A stretch of 64,000 nt of DNA from Hymenochaete sp. R1 (GCA_019400425.1 JAFREE010000002.1:62001-126000), one strand, 5' to 3'. Positions 33,237-43,411 are shown, counted from the stretch's first letter. Translations and numbers: made by a program. Notes: generated by a model not told the origin, from the sequence alone.

Positions 33237-34295
33237 CTACGAACGCTCGCCTTCGCCCTTACGATCCTTTTTCCCCCTCGCTTCGTCAAAATGCTTATTC
33301 ATCTCCGCTTGTGCAGCTTCATAATCCTCTATTTCGGGGTACTTGGAAACGAAAAGGTACTTCAGATACGGATCCATGATGAGCTTGCCCAGGATAAGCC
33401 GAGTATTATGAACGGTCTGGTCAATAGCTGCATCAGCCGTGCTTTTCGACTGGAGTTCTTTGATTTCTGTTACGTGAGCTATGCGTTCTTCCGTTGACAA
33501 CTCCAAAGCTTCCTTCCAGAGCTCCTTAACGCGACTCATCGCTTCATCGTCGGATCCGTATAATTGAGCCAAATTATGCAGTGCAACGAATCTCGTCAGC
33601 CCGAGCTCCGTCATCTTATCTGTAGCCTGTCGCTCCTCCTTCTCTTGCTCTTTGCACTCCAGGACTAAAATTCTCACCCTGGCCGACCTTCCAGTATCGG
33701 TGCGCGTAGTGCTATAGGTGACCCTGCCAAATATATTGATTTCTTCGTTGGTTTGAAGCCTGTAGACATGGATCAATGCACAACGACATAGTCGTTGGAA
33801 TCGCGCGCATCTGCGTTTCACGTTGTAGATGCTTAGATTGTTGGTGATGTTGTGCATATCGACTCTGGGCCCGGATGAAGAGCCGGGAAAGAACTCAGAG
33901 GCTGGATTCATTATTGATGAATCGGAATTTGAGCTTGCGGCTTGAGTGTCGTCAAGCGTAGGGGCAGAAGCATGGCTAGCCTGAGGCCCAGTCGTGTCGA
34001 TTGGGCCGTTTAAGACATGTGCCACCTTCGTCTTGTAGCTTCGCATGTTGCCATCCCATTCTCTAGTGAGGGCTTTCATGTCATAGGAAATCTTCGATTC
34101 TGACATTGTGGATGGCAATCCGACGACGAAATTCTTGAGCTCTTTCTCTGCAAGATCCATTGCTTGCATACAAGAGGTCATCAGTGGATTCCCGATGAGC
34201 TGTGTTCTCTGGCTTTGATCCCGCTTCTTAGGTAATTGTACTAGTAGCTGCTCCTCTGCCTTGCGCTTAGAATGGGAACCTGGGGCAGAAGACAT
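33237..34295 (-). CDS. orphan cluster family, member A2
   Basis: Single-exon paralogue, 352 residues, ATG at 34295. Begins MSSAPGSHSKRKAEEQ, the N-terminal basic motif seen in several copies. The W-x6-Y motif is REWDGNMRSYK. Core: KRRCARFQRLCRCALIHVYR, SARVRILVLECKEQEKEERQ, TDKMTELGLTRFVALHNLAQ, LYGSDDEAMSRVKELWKEAL, then LKYLFVSKYPEIEDYEAAQ. From about 33,490 to 33,660 the DNA is nearly the same as in A3, whereas the N-terminal halves differ strongly. No known domain is visible. Charged, helical and probably coiled-coil at the C-terminal end. Confidence 0.8.
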   Translation of the reverse strand: MSSAPGSHSKRKAEEQLLVQLPKKRDQSQRTQLIGNPLMTSCMQAMDLAEKELKNFVVGLPSTMSESKISYDMKALTREWDGNMRSYKTKVAHVLNGPIDTTGPQASHASAPTLDDTQAASSNSDSSIMNPASEFFPGSSSGPRVDMHNITNNLSIYNVKRRCARFQRLCRCALIHVYRLQTNEEINIFGRVTYSTTRTDTGRSARVRILVLECKEQEKEERQATDKMTELGLTRFVALHNLAQLYGSDDEAMSRVKELWKEALELSTEERIAHVTEIKELQSKSTADAAIDQTVHNTRLILGKLIMDPYLKYLFVSKYPEIEDYEAAQAEMNKHFDEARGKKDRKGEGERS

Positions 34296-34879
34296 TATGG
34301 ATGTCGAATTGATGGGAGAGAAGGAACAAGGGGGCCTGAGTTCAATCTACGCAAACCTAGTGGCTTCAGGAAATAATACTAGTCTAGTAGCATAGTATGA
34401 TACAAAGTGAAGCTGACTCCAAGTTCATTATCCCGATTTGGACTGTACTCTGCTTTCTGGAACTGCATAGTATCGATAAACCTTGTAACGAGTACGAAAG
34501 TATCAATAACAAACTATAAATGGCGAATCGATATTGCAACTGATTCCAACCCAGACCAGTGGCACCGAGTGTATCAATATTAATCGCCTTCCGTGGCTTT
34601 AAAGACGATTGTTGGGCTAGTTGATATACTAGTCAGAAGAGCCCTCGCAGGACAACATTACTAGCAAAACGAAACTGAGCTTGTGATCGTTTTTTAAGTG
34701 GGGATGATGTTCGAGTTTGAGTCTTTGACGAACTTCGAGACTCGAGCAAACGGATACACGCATACTACTTCAAGTCGCTAGTATGTATGGTCATTTTTGT
34801 CCCACAGAATTAATATATGTAACTTTACTCTTTACCAACAAAACGACGCTCATCGTTGGGAATCTAACTGTGCCGTTTA
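34296..34879. other. intergenic within the orphan cluster
   Basis: 584 bp between A2 and A3, AT-rich, with no supported element. Confidence 0.4.
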
Positions 34880-35887
34880 TCATACCGGTGACTCCGCTCT
34901 TGCCCTCGCCTTTCGCTTATTTGCCCTCGCCTCGTCAAAATGCCCCTCCATCTCCATCTGTGCAGCTTTGTAATCTTCAATTTGGGGGTACTTGGATGCG
35001 AAAAGGTGCTTCAAATGAGGATCCAAGATGAGCTTACCCATGACAATTCGAGCCTTCTGAGAAACCTGGCCAGAATTGATATCAGCTGCGCCTTTTGACC
35101 TGAGTTCTTCAATCTCTGCTGCGTGAGCTATGCGTTCTTCCGTCGACATCTCCAAAGCTTCCTTCCAGAGCTTCTCAACGCGTTTCGTCGCTTCGTCGTC
35201 GGATCCGTATAATTGAGCCAAATTATGTAGTGCAACGAATCTCGTCAGCCCGAGCTCCGTCATTTTATCTATAGTCTGTCGCTCCTCCTTCTCGTGCTCT
35301 TTACACTCTTGAACGAAAGCCCATACCTTGTCCGACCTCCCTTCACCAGCGCGCACAGCGTGACTGGATACCTTCCCCTTTATTTCGACTTCCTTCTGAG
35401 TGTCTATCTTGTACATATGGATTATGGCACAGCGGTACATTCGATTAAAGCGAGCGCGTCTACGCTTCAAGTTTAGGATGACTAATTCCTTGGACATGCC
35501 ATGGATATCAACTCGCGACGGAGGTATGATGGCAGGCGAGATTCGGAGTGCTGCCAGTGGATGGGATGTAACGGAAGCAGAGTTGGCCACATGATTGATG
35601 GAAAGAGGATCGGGAGTAGCAATGGAGCGAAGGTTCTCCAAGAGCAACGTATAGTTAACGTCGTAGTCTCCCGCTTTGTTATTCCACTTCTTGATGTAGT
35701 TAGGCATGCTTATTCGATTTGACGAGGCTGGAGGTACATTATTGGTAGTCAAATCCTTAGCCAACTCCTCGATTTCCTTTTTCAGCTCTTGTTCAAGCTC
35801 GTTCATTTCACTGTTGTAATATTGTTCTTTCGTCACGACGAGTTTGGTCTTCCGACTGGGTGCAGTTTCTTTCTGTTCTGTCGCCAT
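34880..35887 (-). CDS. orphan cluster family, member A3
   Basis: Single-exon paralogue, 335 residues from the ATG at 35887 (MATEQKETAPSRKTKLVV); the frame is open upstream but only with a non-ATG start. It lacks the KRKAE box of its relatives and instead has a basic SRKTK. W-x6-Y motif: KKWNNKAGDYD. Core: KRRRARFNRMYRCAIIHMYK, the ECKEHEKEERQ block, KMTELGLTRFVALHNLAQLY, KLWKEALEMSTEERIAHAAE, ending LKHLFASKYPQIEDYKAAQ and a basic tail. Closest to A2 in the middle region, including a run of about 69 bp with a single difference. Function unknown. Confidence 0.8.
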   Translation of the reverse strand: MATEQKETAPSRKTKLVVTKEQYYNSEMNELEQELKKEIEELAKDLTTNNVPPASSNRISMPNYIKKWNNKAGDYDVNYTLLLENLRSIATPDPLSINHVANSASVTSHPLAALRISPAIIPPSRVDIHGMSKELVILNLKRRRARFNRMYRCAIIHMYKIDTQKEVEIKGKVSSHAVRAGEGRSDKVWAFVQECKEHEKEERQTIDKMTELGLTRFVALHNLAQLYGSDDEATKRVEKLWKEALEMSTEERIAHAAEIEELRSKGAADINSGQVSQKARIVMGKLILDPHLKHLFASKYPQIEDYKAAQMEMEGHFDEARANKRKARARAESPV

Positions 35888-36599
35888 ACGCTTGTCAATT
35901 GTATGAGAGCCACCAGGAGAAGACGTACTATGAGCGTCGAAATGGAGAGAGGAAAGAATTGGGCCCAAGCGTTCTCATGGGACTATATGGTGCAAAGTGA
36001 GTAGAGCCGACTCCGGCGGTATTTTGCGGCGCTAAATAAGATTATATCAACTCACGAGAACCTTGGACTGAAGTTTCAATGTATTGGGCCGGTGCAGTGA
36101 TAACTAATGAAGGTTGATAGGTTTACGTGAGGCTTGCGGCTGTCCGGGATCAAATTAGTGAGATTTCATCCATGGGATCTGGGGAGAGTCGGAAAACTAA
36201 TTTATCGGTAGTAAAGGTCTTATATGGGCCGGACAAGCCTTCTGGCACAAGCTGCGTAGTACTTGGCCCTGGACCCGGGTGTCTGAATGCAGAACGACCC
36301 TAATTTGTGAACGTTTGCACAAGTTTGCGACATCAAAAGTATCTACTGAAGGGCTGAATATGTGTCAGATAAGTGAGAAACTATGAAGCTAATAAGAAGA
36401 ACTGCACATTTTTTTCTGGTAGATCTGCGACAGTCCCAAAGAACTATAAGGAAACGAAGTTTGCTCTGACTAGCTAAAGATTACTGCAAAGTGCTCAACG
36501 CCTTTTGCCGTTAGTTTAAAACGTGAGAAGTATAAGAAGCGACATGCCTATCTCCCTCCTCCCCAGACTTTCGACTCTCGAATCAACTTGAAGTCCATC
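35888..36599. other. central divergent region of the orphan cluster
   Basis: 712 bp separating the three minus-strand from the three plus-strand paralogues (A3 and B1 start codons face away). It would hold both promoters. AT-rich; I see no clear TATA box, repeat or palindrome to assign. Confidence 0.4.
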
Positions 36600-37676
36600 A
36601 TGTCCGAGGCGACAGGTTCTCAAGGCAAGCGAAAGGCAGAGATCCAAGGAGTCCTTCCCGGTGACGAGCAGCTGGAATCAAACAAGAGATTGAAAGGCGA
36701 AAGACGGCAAGAATTCCTACATTCTCTGATGAAAGACACTGAGAAGCAGCTCAGACACTTCATCGTCGATAAATTGGTTCCTGTTGATACAGACTACCAT
36801 TTTGACCTCAAGCAATTCTCGACTGACTGGAATAGGAAGAAGGAAACTTACAATCAGCACTTCCACGAGTTTCTGGAGCTCCTAGATCCCGATTCTGCTA
36901 CGGCCCGTTTTACACTGGACACTTTTGCTTTAGCAGCGGCTGCGTCTTCCGCATCTACCTCTTCTAATGCCCCCTCTTCTGCCACGCTTGCTGCCAAGGC
37001 CGACGCTGAAGTGAAAGATCTATCAACGCATATTGCAGTCTTTGATCTTAATCGAAGGCATGCTCGGTTCAATAGGCTCCTCTGTTCAGCCCACCTTTAC
37101 GTATTTCGCATCCGAACGCAAAGAGATGCGGAGAAAGATGGTGGGGTAAAGGCGACCACTCTCTATGGAGCAGCAGGGAGACAGAGCATTGTAAGACTTC
37201 TCTACGACGAGTGTCAAGATTACGAGGGTAAGGAGAGAGCTTATACCGAGAAGGAGACAGAGGTAGCGCTGGCGATATATGTCGTGCGAACGAATTTAGC
37301 TGCAATGCTTGGAACCGCCCAAAACGCGCTGCAACTCGTCAAGAACCGATGGAACGAGGTCAAAGGAATGTCGGGGACGGATCGCTCTATGCTGATTGAA
37401 ACAGCTGACGGTTTGAAGAGCGAGTTCGGTGCTGTATACTGTTTAAGCGATGATGAAAAGAGGAGAGTATTGATGCAAGCAAAGCTCATAAAGGATGCAT
37501 ACCTTTCACGCTTGTTTGTGAGCACATTTCCTGTCATCGAGGACTATGAAGATGCTAGACAGAAGATGGAAGAGCTTTTCCAGAGGAAAATACGAAAGGT
37601 TAGACAGAAGAAGGAGGATAACTCGAACATCACCGGCATGGAAAGGCCGCAAGGGGAGCCTGAGGTATCCCAGTGA
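36600..37676 (+). CDS. orphan cluster family, member B1
   Basis: Single exon, 358 residues from the ATG at 36600 (MSEATGSQGKRKAEIQG), which aligns with the basic start of A2 and B2. W-x6-Y motif: DWNRKKETYNQHFHEFL. After an Ala/Ser-rich linker comes the core LNRRHARFNRLLCSAHLYVF, RTQRDAEKDGGVKATTLYG, LLYDECQDYEGKERAYTEKE, LAAMLGTAQNALQLVKNRWN, then LIKDAYLSRLFVSTFPVIED. Same architecture as the A copies, but it forms a separate subfamily with B2 and B3 (NGGV/I-K, ECQ instead of ECK, and an extra SDDEKRRVLMQAKL block). No known domain. Confidence 0.8.
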   Translation: MSEATGSQGKRKAEIQGVLPGDEQLESNKRLKGERRQEFLHSLMKDTEKQLRHFIVDKLVPVDTDYHFDLKQFSTDWNRKKETYNQHFHEFLELLDPDSATARFTLDTFALAAAASSASTSSNAPSSATLAAKADAEVKDLSTHIAVFDLNRRHARFNRLLCSAHLYVFRIRTQRDAEKDGGVKATTLYGAAGRQSIVRLLYDECQDYEGKERAYTEKETEVALAIYVVRTNLAAMLGTAQNALQLVKNRWNEVKGMSGTDRSMLIETADGLKSEFGAVYCLSDDEKRRVLMQAKLIKDAYLSRLFVSTFPVIEDYEDARQKMEELFQRKIRKVRQKKEDNSNITGMERPQGEPEVSQ

Positions 37677-38255
37677 GAGGGCCTCCGTCCAGCACGCGTT
37701 GTGGGGTTGGAAAGAGTAGCCTTCGGATTTTGCTTTCTGTATTTCGTTGCGATATATGTACATACATAACAGACTTGCTCCAACACCTTGCAACTTGAAG
37801 TCTGACGTTATAGTTGATATCTAACCCTTTTCACGGCTTTCGAAGTTTTCGTCCTTATTGGTCGCTTAAGGTCTGTTACGTAAGCCTTTACAGCTTGCTA
37901 GCATAATGCATTAGCGGCAAAGCGCGTTGACAAGTTGGAGTGCTTGGACAACGAGACTCTTTACTCATCACAGGCAATGATATCCTACCTTTCCAAACAT
38001 CCGGCTCTGCATTGCTAGCGACCAAGCCCGATTCGGAGACTGGATCTTGGAGAGAAAACTTACAGTGCGTCTCATAGCGTATCAGAGTGTGTAAAGTTGC
38101 CGAAGAATGGCATGCCTCTTCTTCACTTTGTTGTTCTTCGAGTCAATAGCAAAGATTGTGGGTTGTATTGGACATCAGTAGCAAACTTGTTGCAAAGTAG
38201 GTAAACATTTAATCCAGCTTGCGCTTTATGATAGATAGTACTAAAGGAACACTTC
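37677..38255. other. intergenic within the orphan cluster
   Basis: 579 bp between B1 and B2; no supported element. Confidence 0.4.
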
Positions 38256-39296
38256 ATGTCTTGGTCCCCAAATTGCAAGCGAAGTATGTCCTCTTCAAGA
38301 GGATCCCGCAACAAACGAAAGGCGGACGAGGCTCCCCCAGATCACGAGCAGTTGCAAGCAGCAAAAAGACTTCGGGATGAACAAAGACAGAAAGACCTCC
38401 TTTCTCTAATGAAGAGTACAGAGAAAGAGCTTAAAGAGTTTATTCTCGAAGAGCTGACTCCAGCTGATTCCACTTACTCTTTCGACCCTCGGCAAATCAT
38501 GGCAGATTGGACGGACAGGCGAACGAATTACAACGCGCATTTTCATGAAATTCTAAAACTCTCAGAATCGCAGTCAATTAATACGCATCATAGACTCGAG
38601 TCTTCCACTGCTCCCCTACCTGCGATGCTTGTTTCCACTACTGAGCAGAAAGCAGGAGACATCTCTGAGTACATCGAAATCCTCAACCTCAAGCGTAGGC
38701 ATGCGCGGTTCAATAGACTCCTCTGCGCAGCTGAGCTTCACGTTTTTCGCGTCCGGACACAACAGGATGTAGATAAAAATGGTGGGATAAAGGACAATAC
38801 GCTATTCGGAAGGAACGGAAGACGGAGAAAAGTGGAAACTCTCTACAATGACTGCCAAATGTACGATAACGACGAGAGGAGATATACCGAGGAGGAGACA
38901 CAGGCAGCGCAAAAGAGTTACGTCTTGCGCCACAATTTAGACGCACTTCTCCAATCTGAGCAAAATGCAATAGAACTCGTCAAAGAGTGCTGGAATGAGG
39001 TGAAGTGCCGATCCGAAGAACAGCATTCTGAACTGCTCGCACATGCACAGGCAATTAAAAACATTCTAGAACCCGGGCAGCTAGATATCGAAGGAAGGAG
39101 GGTACTAATGCAAGCCAAGCTTATCAGAGACCCAAATCTCTTTCGATTACTCGTGAGGGCGTTTCCTGTCATTGAAGACTACGAGACTGCGAAGCGGGAG
39201 ATGGAGGAGAATTTCAAGAAAAGGTTGAAAAAGGACAGGCGGAAGGACGTTGGAATTCTATCGGGAGGAGAGGGATCGGATCTTGTACTCAATTGA
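38256..39296 (+). CDS. orphan cluster family, member B2
   Basis: Single exon, 346 residues from the first ATG at 38256. A second in-frame ATG at 38286 gives MSSSRGSRNKRKADEAP, which aligns better with the paralogues and may be the true start. W-x6-Y motif: DWTDRRTNYNAHFHEIL. Core: LKRRHARFNRLLCAAELHVF, RTQQDVDKNGGIKDNTLFG, LYNDCQMYDNDERRYTEEE, ALLQSEQNAIELVKECWNEV, then LIRDPNLFRLLVRAFPVIED and a basic coiled tail. Nearest relative in the window is B1. Function unknown. Confidence 0.8.
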   Translation: MSWSPNCKRSMSSSRGSRNKRKADEAPPDHEQLQAAKRLRDEQRQKDLLSLMKSTEKELKEFILEELTPADSTYSFDPRQIMADWTDRRTNYNAHFHEILKLSESQSINTHHRLESSTAPLPAMLVSTTEQKAGDISEYIEILNLKRRHARFNRLLCAAELHVFRVRTQQDVDKNGGIKDNTLFGRNGRRRKVETLYNDCQMYDNDERRYTEEETQAAQKSYVLRHNLDALLQSEQNAIELVKECWNEVKCRSEEQHSELLAHAQAIKNILEPGQLDIEGRRVLMQAKLIRDPNLFRLLVRAFPVIEDYETAKREMEENFKKRLKKDRRKDVGILSGGEGSDLVLN

Positions 39297-39404
39297 GCTG
39301 GATCGAGTAGGCACTCGTTTGCACATCTAGAATTTAAGTAGCAATGCCGTGAGGCGAATGGGTGTGAGATATCGCCCCGTTGCAATCGACTTCACAAGTA
39401 TACC

Positions 39405-40352
39405 ATGTCCTTGTCGGTGGGCTCCGGAACTAAAGGGAGAGTGGATCAGCCATTGCAACAGCCCAACACACAAGCCAACAGAAATAAGTCTAGAGAAACG
39501 CAACTAAAGCTCTTCGAGCAACGAAAGGACTGCCAAGTCAAGCTGTTGCAATTCGTTGACAGAATATCATCTCCTTCCTCCATGTCCACATTTAAACTGC
39601 GCCAGAATGGAACTGTTCGATGGATAATTACAACTCTCAGGTTACGACACACCCCTGAGACTCTTGAATACCAGCGGGGCTCGCCCAACACACAGTGGTG
39701 CAGACTCTGTGGCGGAGAAGCTTCTACCAATGACCTTCATCACACTATTGCAAACTCCGAAGTCATTAGTCTCTCTGAGGACATTGATATTCTTGATCTT
39801 AAGCGCATGAAGGCACGCTTTTATGGGCTTCACGTATACCTCGTCCGGACACGGAAAGACGTAACAGAAAATGGCAAGGTCAAGGACGGCACACTACCCC
39901 AGTGGAAAAGCAACGTCAAGCTTCTCCACGACGAATGCCAAAGATACGAGGGTGATGAGAGGAAGCATACCAAAGAGGAAATACGGGAGGCGTTGGCGAT
40001 GTATATCGCACGGACGAACCTAGCTACGATGCTCGGACCCGAGCAAAGTGCAATGGAACTTGTCGAGAAACGATGGAATGAAGTCAAAAAGACGTCGGAA
40101 GAAGAGCGTTCTGCATTGCTAGAGACGGTGAAGTCCCTAGAAAGCGGATCTAGCATTGCTTACTATTTGAGTGATGATGAGCAGAGGGGAGCAGTATTGC
40201 AAGGTAAGCTAACGAACGATGCTTACCTTACACGTATGCTCGCGGGTACATTTCCCGCCATAGAGGACCACAAAAGCGCAAAGGATGAATTGGACGGGCT
40301 GTTTGGACGTGGAAGGAGGCTTCAAGAGAACCGAGCTGTGAATCAGACGTAA
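39405..40352 (+). CDS. orphan cluster family, member B3, probably frame-disrupted in its N-terminal half
   Basis: Single open frame of 315 residues, starting 109 bp after B2 ends. The C-terminal two thirds match B1 and B2 (LLHDECQRYEGDERKHTKEE, YIARTNLATMLGPEQSAMEL, YLSDDEQRGAVLQGKLTNDA). Between about 39,600 and 39,740 the encoded sequence is unlike any paralogue. Another frame of the same DNA (from 39608) reads WNCSMDNYN, which keeps the exact spacing of B1 WNRKKETYN, then stops at 39656. The RR-x-ARF-x-RL core is also damaged: it reads KARFYGL and lacks five residues before HVYLVRTRKD. This copy may be decaying, or may have been rebuilt by compensating shifts. Confidence 0.65.
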   Translation: MSLSVGSGTKGRVDQPLQQPNTQANRNKSRETQLKLFEQRKDCQVKLLQFVDRISSPSSMSTFKLRQNGTVRWIITTLRLRHTPETLEYQRGSPNTQWCRLCGGEASTNDLHHTIANSEVISLSEDIDILDLKRMKARFYGLHVYLVRTRKDVTENGKVKDGTLPQWKSNVKLLHDECQRYEGDERKHTKEEIREALAMYIARTNLATMLGPEQSAMELVEKRWNEVKKTSEEERSALLETVKSLESGSSIAYYLSDDEQRGAVLQGKLTNDAYLTRMLAGTFPAIEDHKSAKDELDGLFGRGRRLQENRAVNQT

Positions 40353-40706
40353 CATGACCATAGTCGAGCTTGCACTTCGTCGTTATTTACTTTGCGTATG
40401 TCAATAGATTGATAGACATTACTATTTGATAATAATGTACCCTTTTCGGTGCCAATCACTTGATCATGTGCGGACACCCCAATGCGAGAGAAGGAGTGGA
40501 CAAGGCGAGATAAGTCAACAGCATTGAAAACGGGAAGGCAATAAGAGGGTTCTAAGGAGAAAATTCCAAGAGCTCAACTGAATGAAGAGGCCAGAACGAG
40601 CAAAGCGTGAAAAGTAGACAGCATACTGAGCGAGAAACGGTCACCCGTACGACAAAGGGAATCGATGGGACAAGATCAAGAGTATTGAAGGACTCCTTGC
40701 AAGCCT
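40353..40706. other. intergenic
   Basis: 354 bp of convergent 3' sequence after B3 and before the LRR-like gene's stop. No supported element. Confidence 0.4.
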
Positions 40707-41863
40707 TCACGGTCCCCATGGTTTCCTCCTCACCCTTACGTGCCCCTCTTGCCTCTTTACCCAAATCGTAGTCCGGCGTCCCTCCATTTCTTGCTTCTGC
40801 CTCCCAAAAAACGAAGCCCATGTGATGGTCTTCAAGCGCCGCAAGCACTGTGCAAGTGAAAGCGCCGCTTGGAGTTCAATTAGGCGTACAGCAGAGGCGT
40901 ATCTCTCGAAGCAGTCGAGACACCATTCAGGGCCGAAGGGGACGGCGGTGATAAGAGTACGGGGCGACAACGTGTCGTTGATAGCACCGTCACTGTCGTT
41001 GCTGCGGTACGAGAGAGGAGAGGACGGAGAAGGGAAGGAGACCGTCGGTTGGGCGTGTTCTATGTGCTCGTAGAGTAGGTCCGCCGGAGAGAGAAAGAAA
41101 CCGAGTGTAAGATACTCGAGAGACGAGAGTGGTCGAAGTATCGTCCTCAGAGACAACTATACATATATTTTAGTGATTTGCGAAAAATAAGTGATTGAAT
41201 GTCAAATAAGTAGCAACGAACCGTCAGTTCCTCTGCACAACTCGACATATCCGGTACTGGAGAGTGGTTCACGAGGCTTGTACTCTCTTCAAAGCAGAGC
41301 CAGCAGCAATCTGAGTCGAGCCGTTCCGCACAACTCAACTCCAAGACTTTCAACTGGCAGAACTTCTTGGCAATCTCGTCCAGAGCATGGAGGCCTGTAT
41401 CAGAGAGTTTTAAAAGACGTAGCTCCGAAAGTGTCGGAGGAAGGTTGTCGAGTAAAGAGAGGAGAGTCTTATGGGTGTTGGCCATGTGTTCAGTGGCAAA
41501 GGAAACCTCCACGGATCTGTGACGAACAAGCCAAATGAGCCTGGACAGAGGACAAAAAAATAAGTATTCACCGCAAAGAATTGAAGGAGCGCATAATCAG
41601 AGCCTCGGGTGTAGCTAGAGCAAGAGCGGCTCCTCTTAGCGATCTAAATGAATAATTGATATAGTGCATATAGTCAACCTCAACCAGACTATCAACACAC
41701 AACATATATCATAATTATACACTGACCTCACCCATGCCGCCAAATCGCGGACATCTGGAATGCCGTATCCCCATCTTTTATGCGAATAGATGCAGATACG
41801 CGAGCAAGCCAGTCTCAGACTGATTCTGTGTGTGACAGAGGAAGCAGAAGCGAAACCGAGCAT
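40707..41863 (-). CDS. leucine-rich-repeat-like (F-box/LRR type) protein
   Basis: Four exons in consistent phase: MLGFASASSVTHRISLRLA then YGIPDVRDLAAWVR, SLRGAALALATPEALIMRSF, LIWLVRHRSVEVSFATEHMA with LPPTLSELRLLKLSDTGLHA and LDEIAKKFCQLKVLELSCAE, and finally LSLRTILRPLSSLEYLTLGF with CLDCFERYASAVRLIELQAA. The repeating LxxLxLL pattern suggests an LRR or RNI-like fold, as in many basidiomycete F-box/LRR proteins. I see no clear F-box at the N-terminus, so any role as a ubiquitin-ligase receptor is a guess. Confidence 0.6.
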
Positions 41864-42519
41864 TGGTGTGAGTGAGTTGTCGGAGTGATAAGCATGATAA
41901 GCGGCTAATTCTAAAATTTCTATGGGGAATCTGCAGCAGGTCTATGAATAAGGTCAGGCGTTAGCAAAGGTATCGACGGCACCACGAGGAACTTGAAGCC
42001 AGGGAACGCACGGAAATATTGCGATATTTAGCAGAGCGCTTGAGAGATGCTGGACTATTTATACATGATGATACGGGCGGAGAAAGCGTCTTCGGAGAGG
42101 AGCATGAAAGAGCGACTGATGTTGGTACAGGCATTATATATTACGACGGTAAGGAAATGGCATTGGCATGCAGGCGAGGTGAAAGTAAGAAGGAAAGAAT
42201 GAGGAAAGCATGATCGGGCGGCGCGACGACGGAAGCTACGGAAGCAGATGTCCGTCGTCACGTGGGTTTCTCACGCTTCACTTTAGTGAATTGTCCTAAA
42301 TTAAATTGACCTGGTACTGACGTTTCAAGAATCAGGATTCAAGTATCAAAACATAAGACGGATCCCTCGAGATCGAGCAAGGCAGTAATGGCTATAATAC
42401 AGATTATTGGATATCAAGAAGTAACTTGATCGTAAAGTCGTCAGGTGCAAAGAGGTAAGGACAAATATATCAAAAACGGAAAAAAGGGGAAAGAGGGGGG
42501 GGGGGGACATTTTACGTTC
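41864..42519. other. intergenic with a G12-type tract
   Basis: 656 bp. A plus-strand frame at 42,019-42,213 has no support. A run of about 12 G lies near 42,495-42,506 next to the following gene's stop. Confidence 0.4.
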
Positions 42520-43411
42520 TTAATCGCTGTTCTGGACATCCAACAACCTCGCAATACGCCCAAACAGCGCTTCGCCGAACTGAGAATGGGTCCCATCCAC
42601 ATCTCTCCGGACGTTCAATAGGAGTAGAACTGCGATGAAGACCGCCATGAACCTCAATAAATTGTTCGACGATTCATTCAGGACATCCTTCGCCGGCTCC
42701 GAATAGCTCGGCAGTACGCGAGTGTCGCACCCTTCGTCCAAGTGCACAAGCGTCTCAGTAGGAGACGGACACTCCGAGTCCTCTTCACCCGCATTTGACA
42801 CAACAGACAAGAATTGGGGTTCTGCGAGCCATCCCTCACCACGCGTGAACATCTCCCTGTCCGGGAATACCTCCACGATCTCTGCCGCGAACCCGTCTGT
42901 AGAGAGCGTGTATCGCCTCCAAAGTTTGCTTTTCTCCCGACCCGTAATAAGCTTCTGCTTCTCCCCGCCTGACTCGGCATATCCACTCTGTGGACCGTCT
43001 TTCGCGATAAAGATAGGCGGATCAGAAGCAAGTTCTCCCGCAAACCCGACGTCTAGGAGTTGGAAACGTGGCACGATGCCCATTTTACGAAAGAGTTGAC
43101 CGATAGCAAAGCCTTCTTTGAGAAAGAGGTGGGCACAGACGGTAGAACTAATAGTGACTGAGCTGGTCGCGATACAAACTGTCCGACCATTGCAAACCTT
43201 GAGACGCGGAGATGGTAAGCACCACGTCGTTCTCACAACAACGCGGAAAAAGTTAGGGGATGCTTACGAGATGCACCTGACGCTTCTGTCGAGTTGGCGA
43301 GGTGGGTGTGGGTGTCAACGCGGAGGTGTCAGGAGGCGGGAAGGTCTTGACGGAAATAGGCGTAATGGTAATTGGGCGAGCGAAGAACGCGCTGGCCATC
43401 CCCGTCCACAT
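42520..43411 (-). CDS. unrecognised protein with C-terminal membrane segment
   Basis: Two exons: the ATG at 43411 begins MWTGMASAFFARPITITPIS and ends RQKRQVHL before GTAAGC; the second exon continues in phase with VCNGRTVCIATSSVTISSTV, CAHLFLKEGFAIGQLFRKMG, IVPRFQLLDVGFAGELA and a less conserved acidic part. A hydrophobic stretch LLRFMAVFIAVLLLLNV near the C-terminus could anchor it in a membrane. The HLFLxEGxAIGQLFR pattern is remotely like chorismate-lyase-type folds, but I would not assign it. A further upstream exon is possible (MATCKEFL near 43,495), although I could not join it in frame. Confidence 0.5.

Noticed and set aside
35888..35968. Upstream extension of orphan member A3
   Set aside because: Open frame begins with TTG only; the ATG at 35887 is the first usable start.
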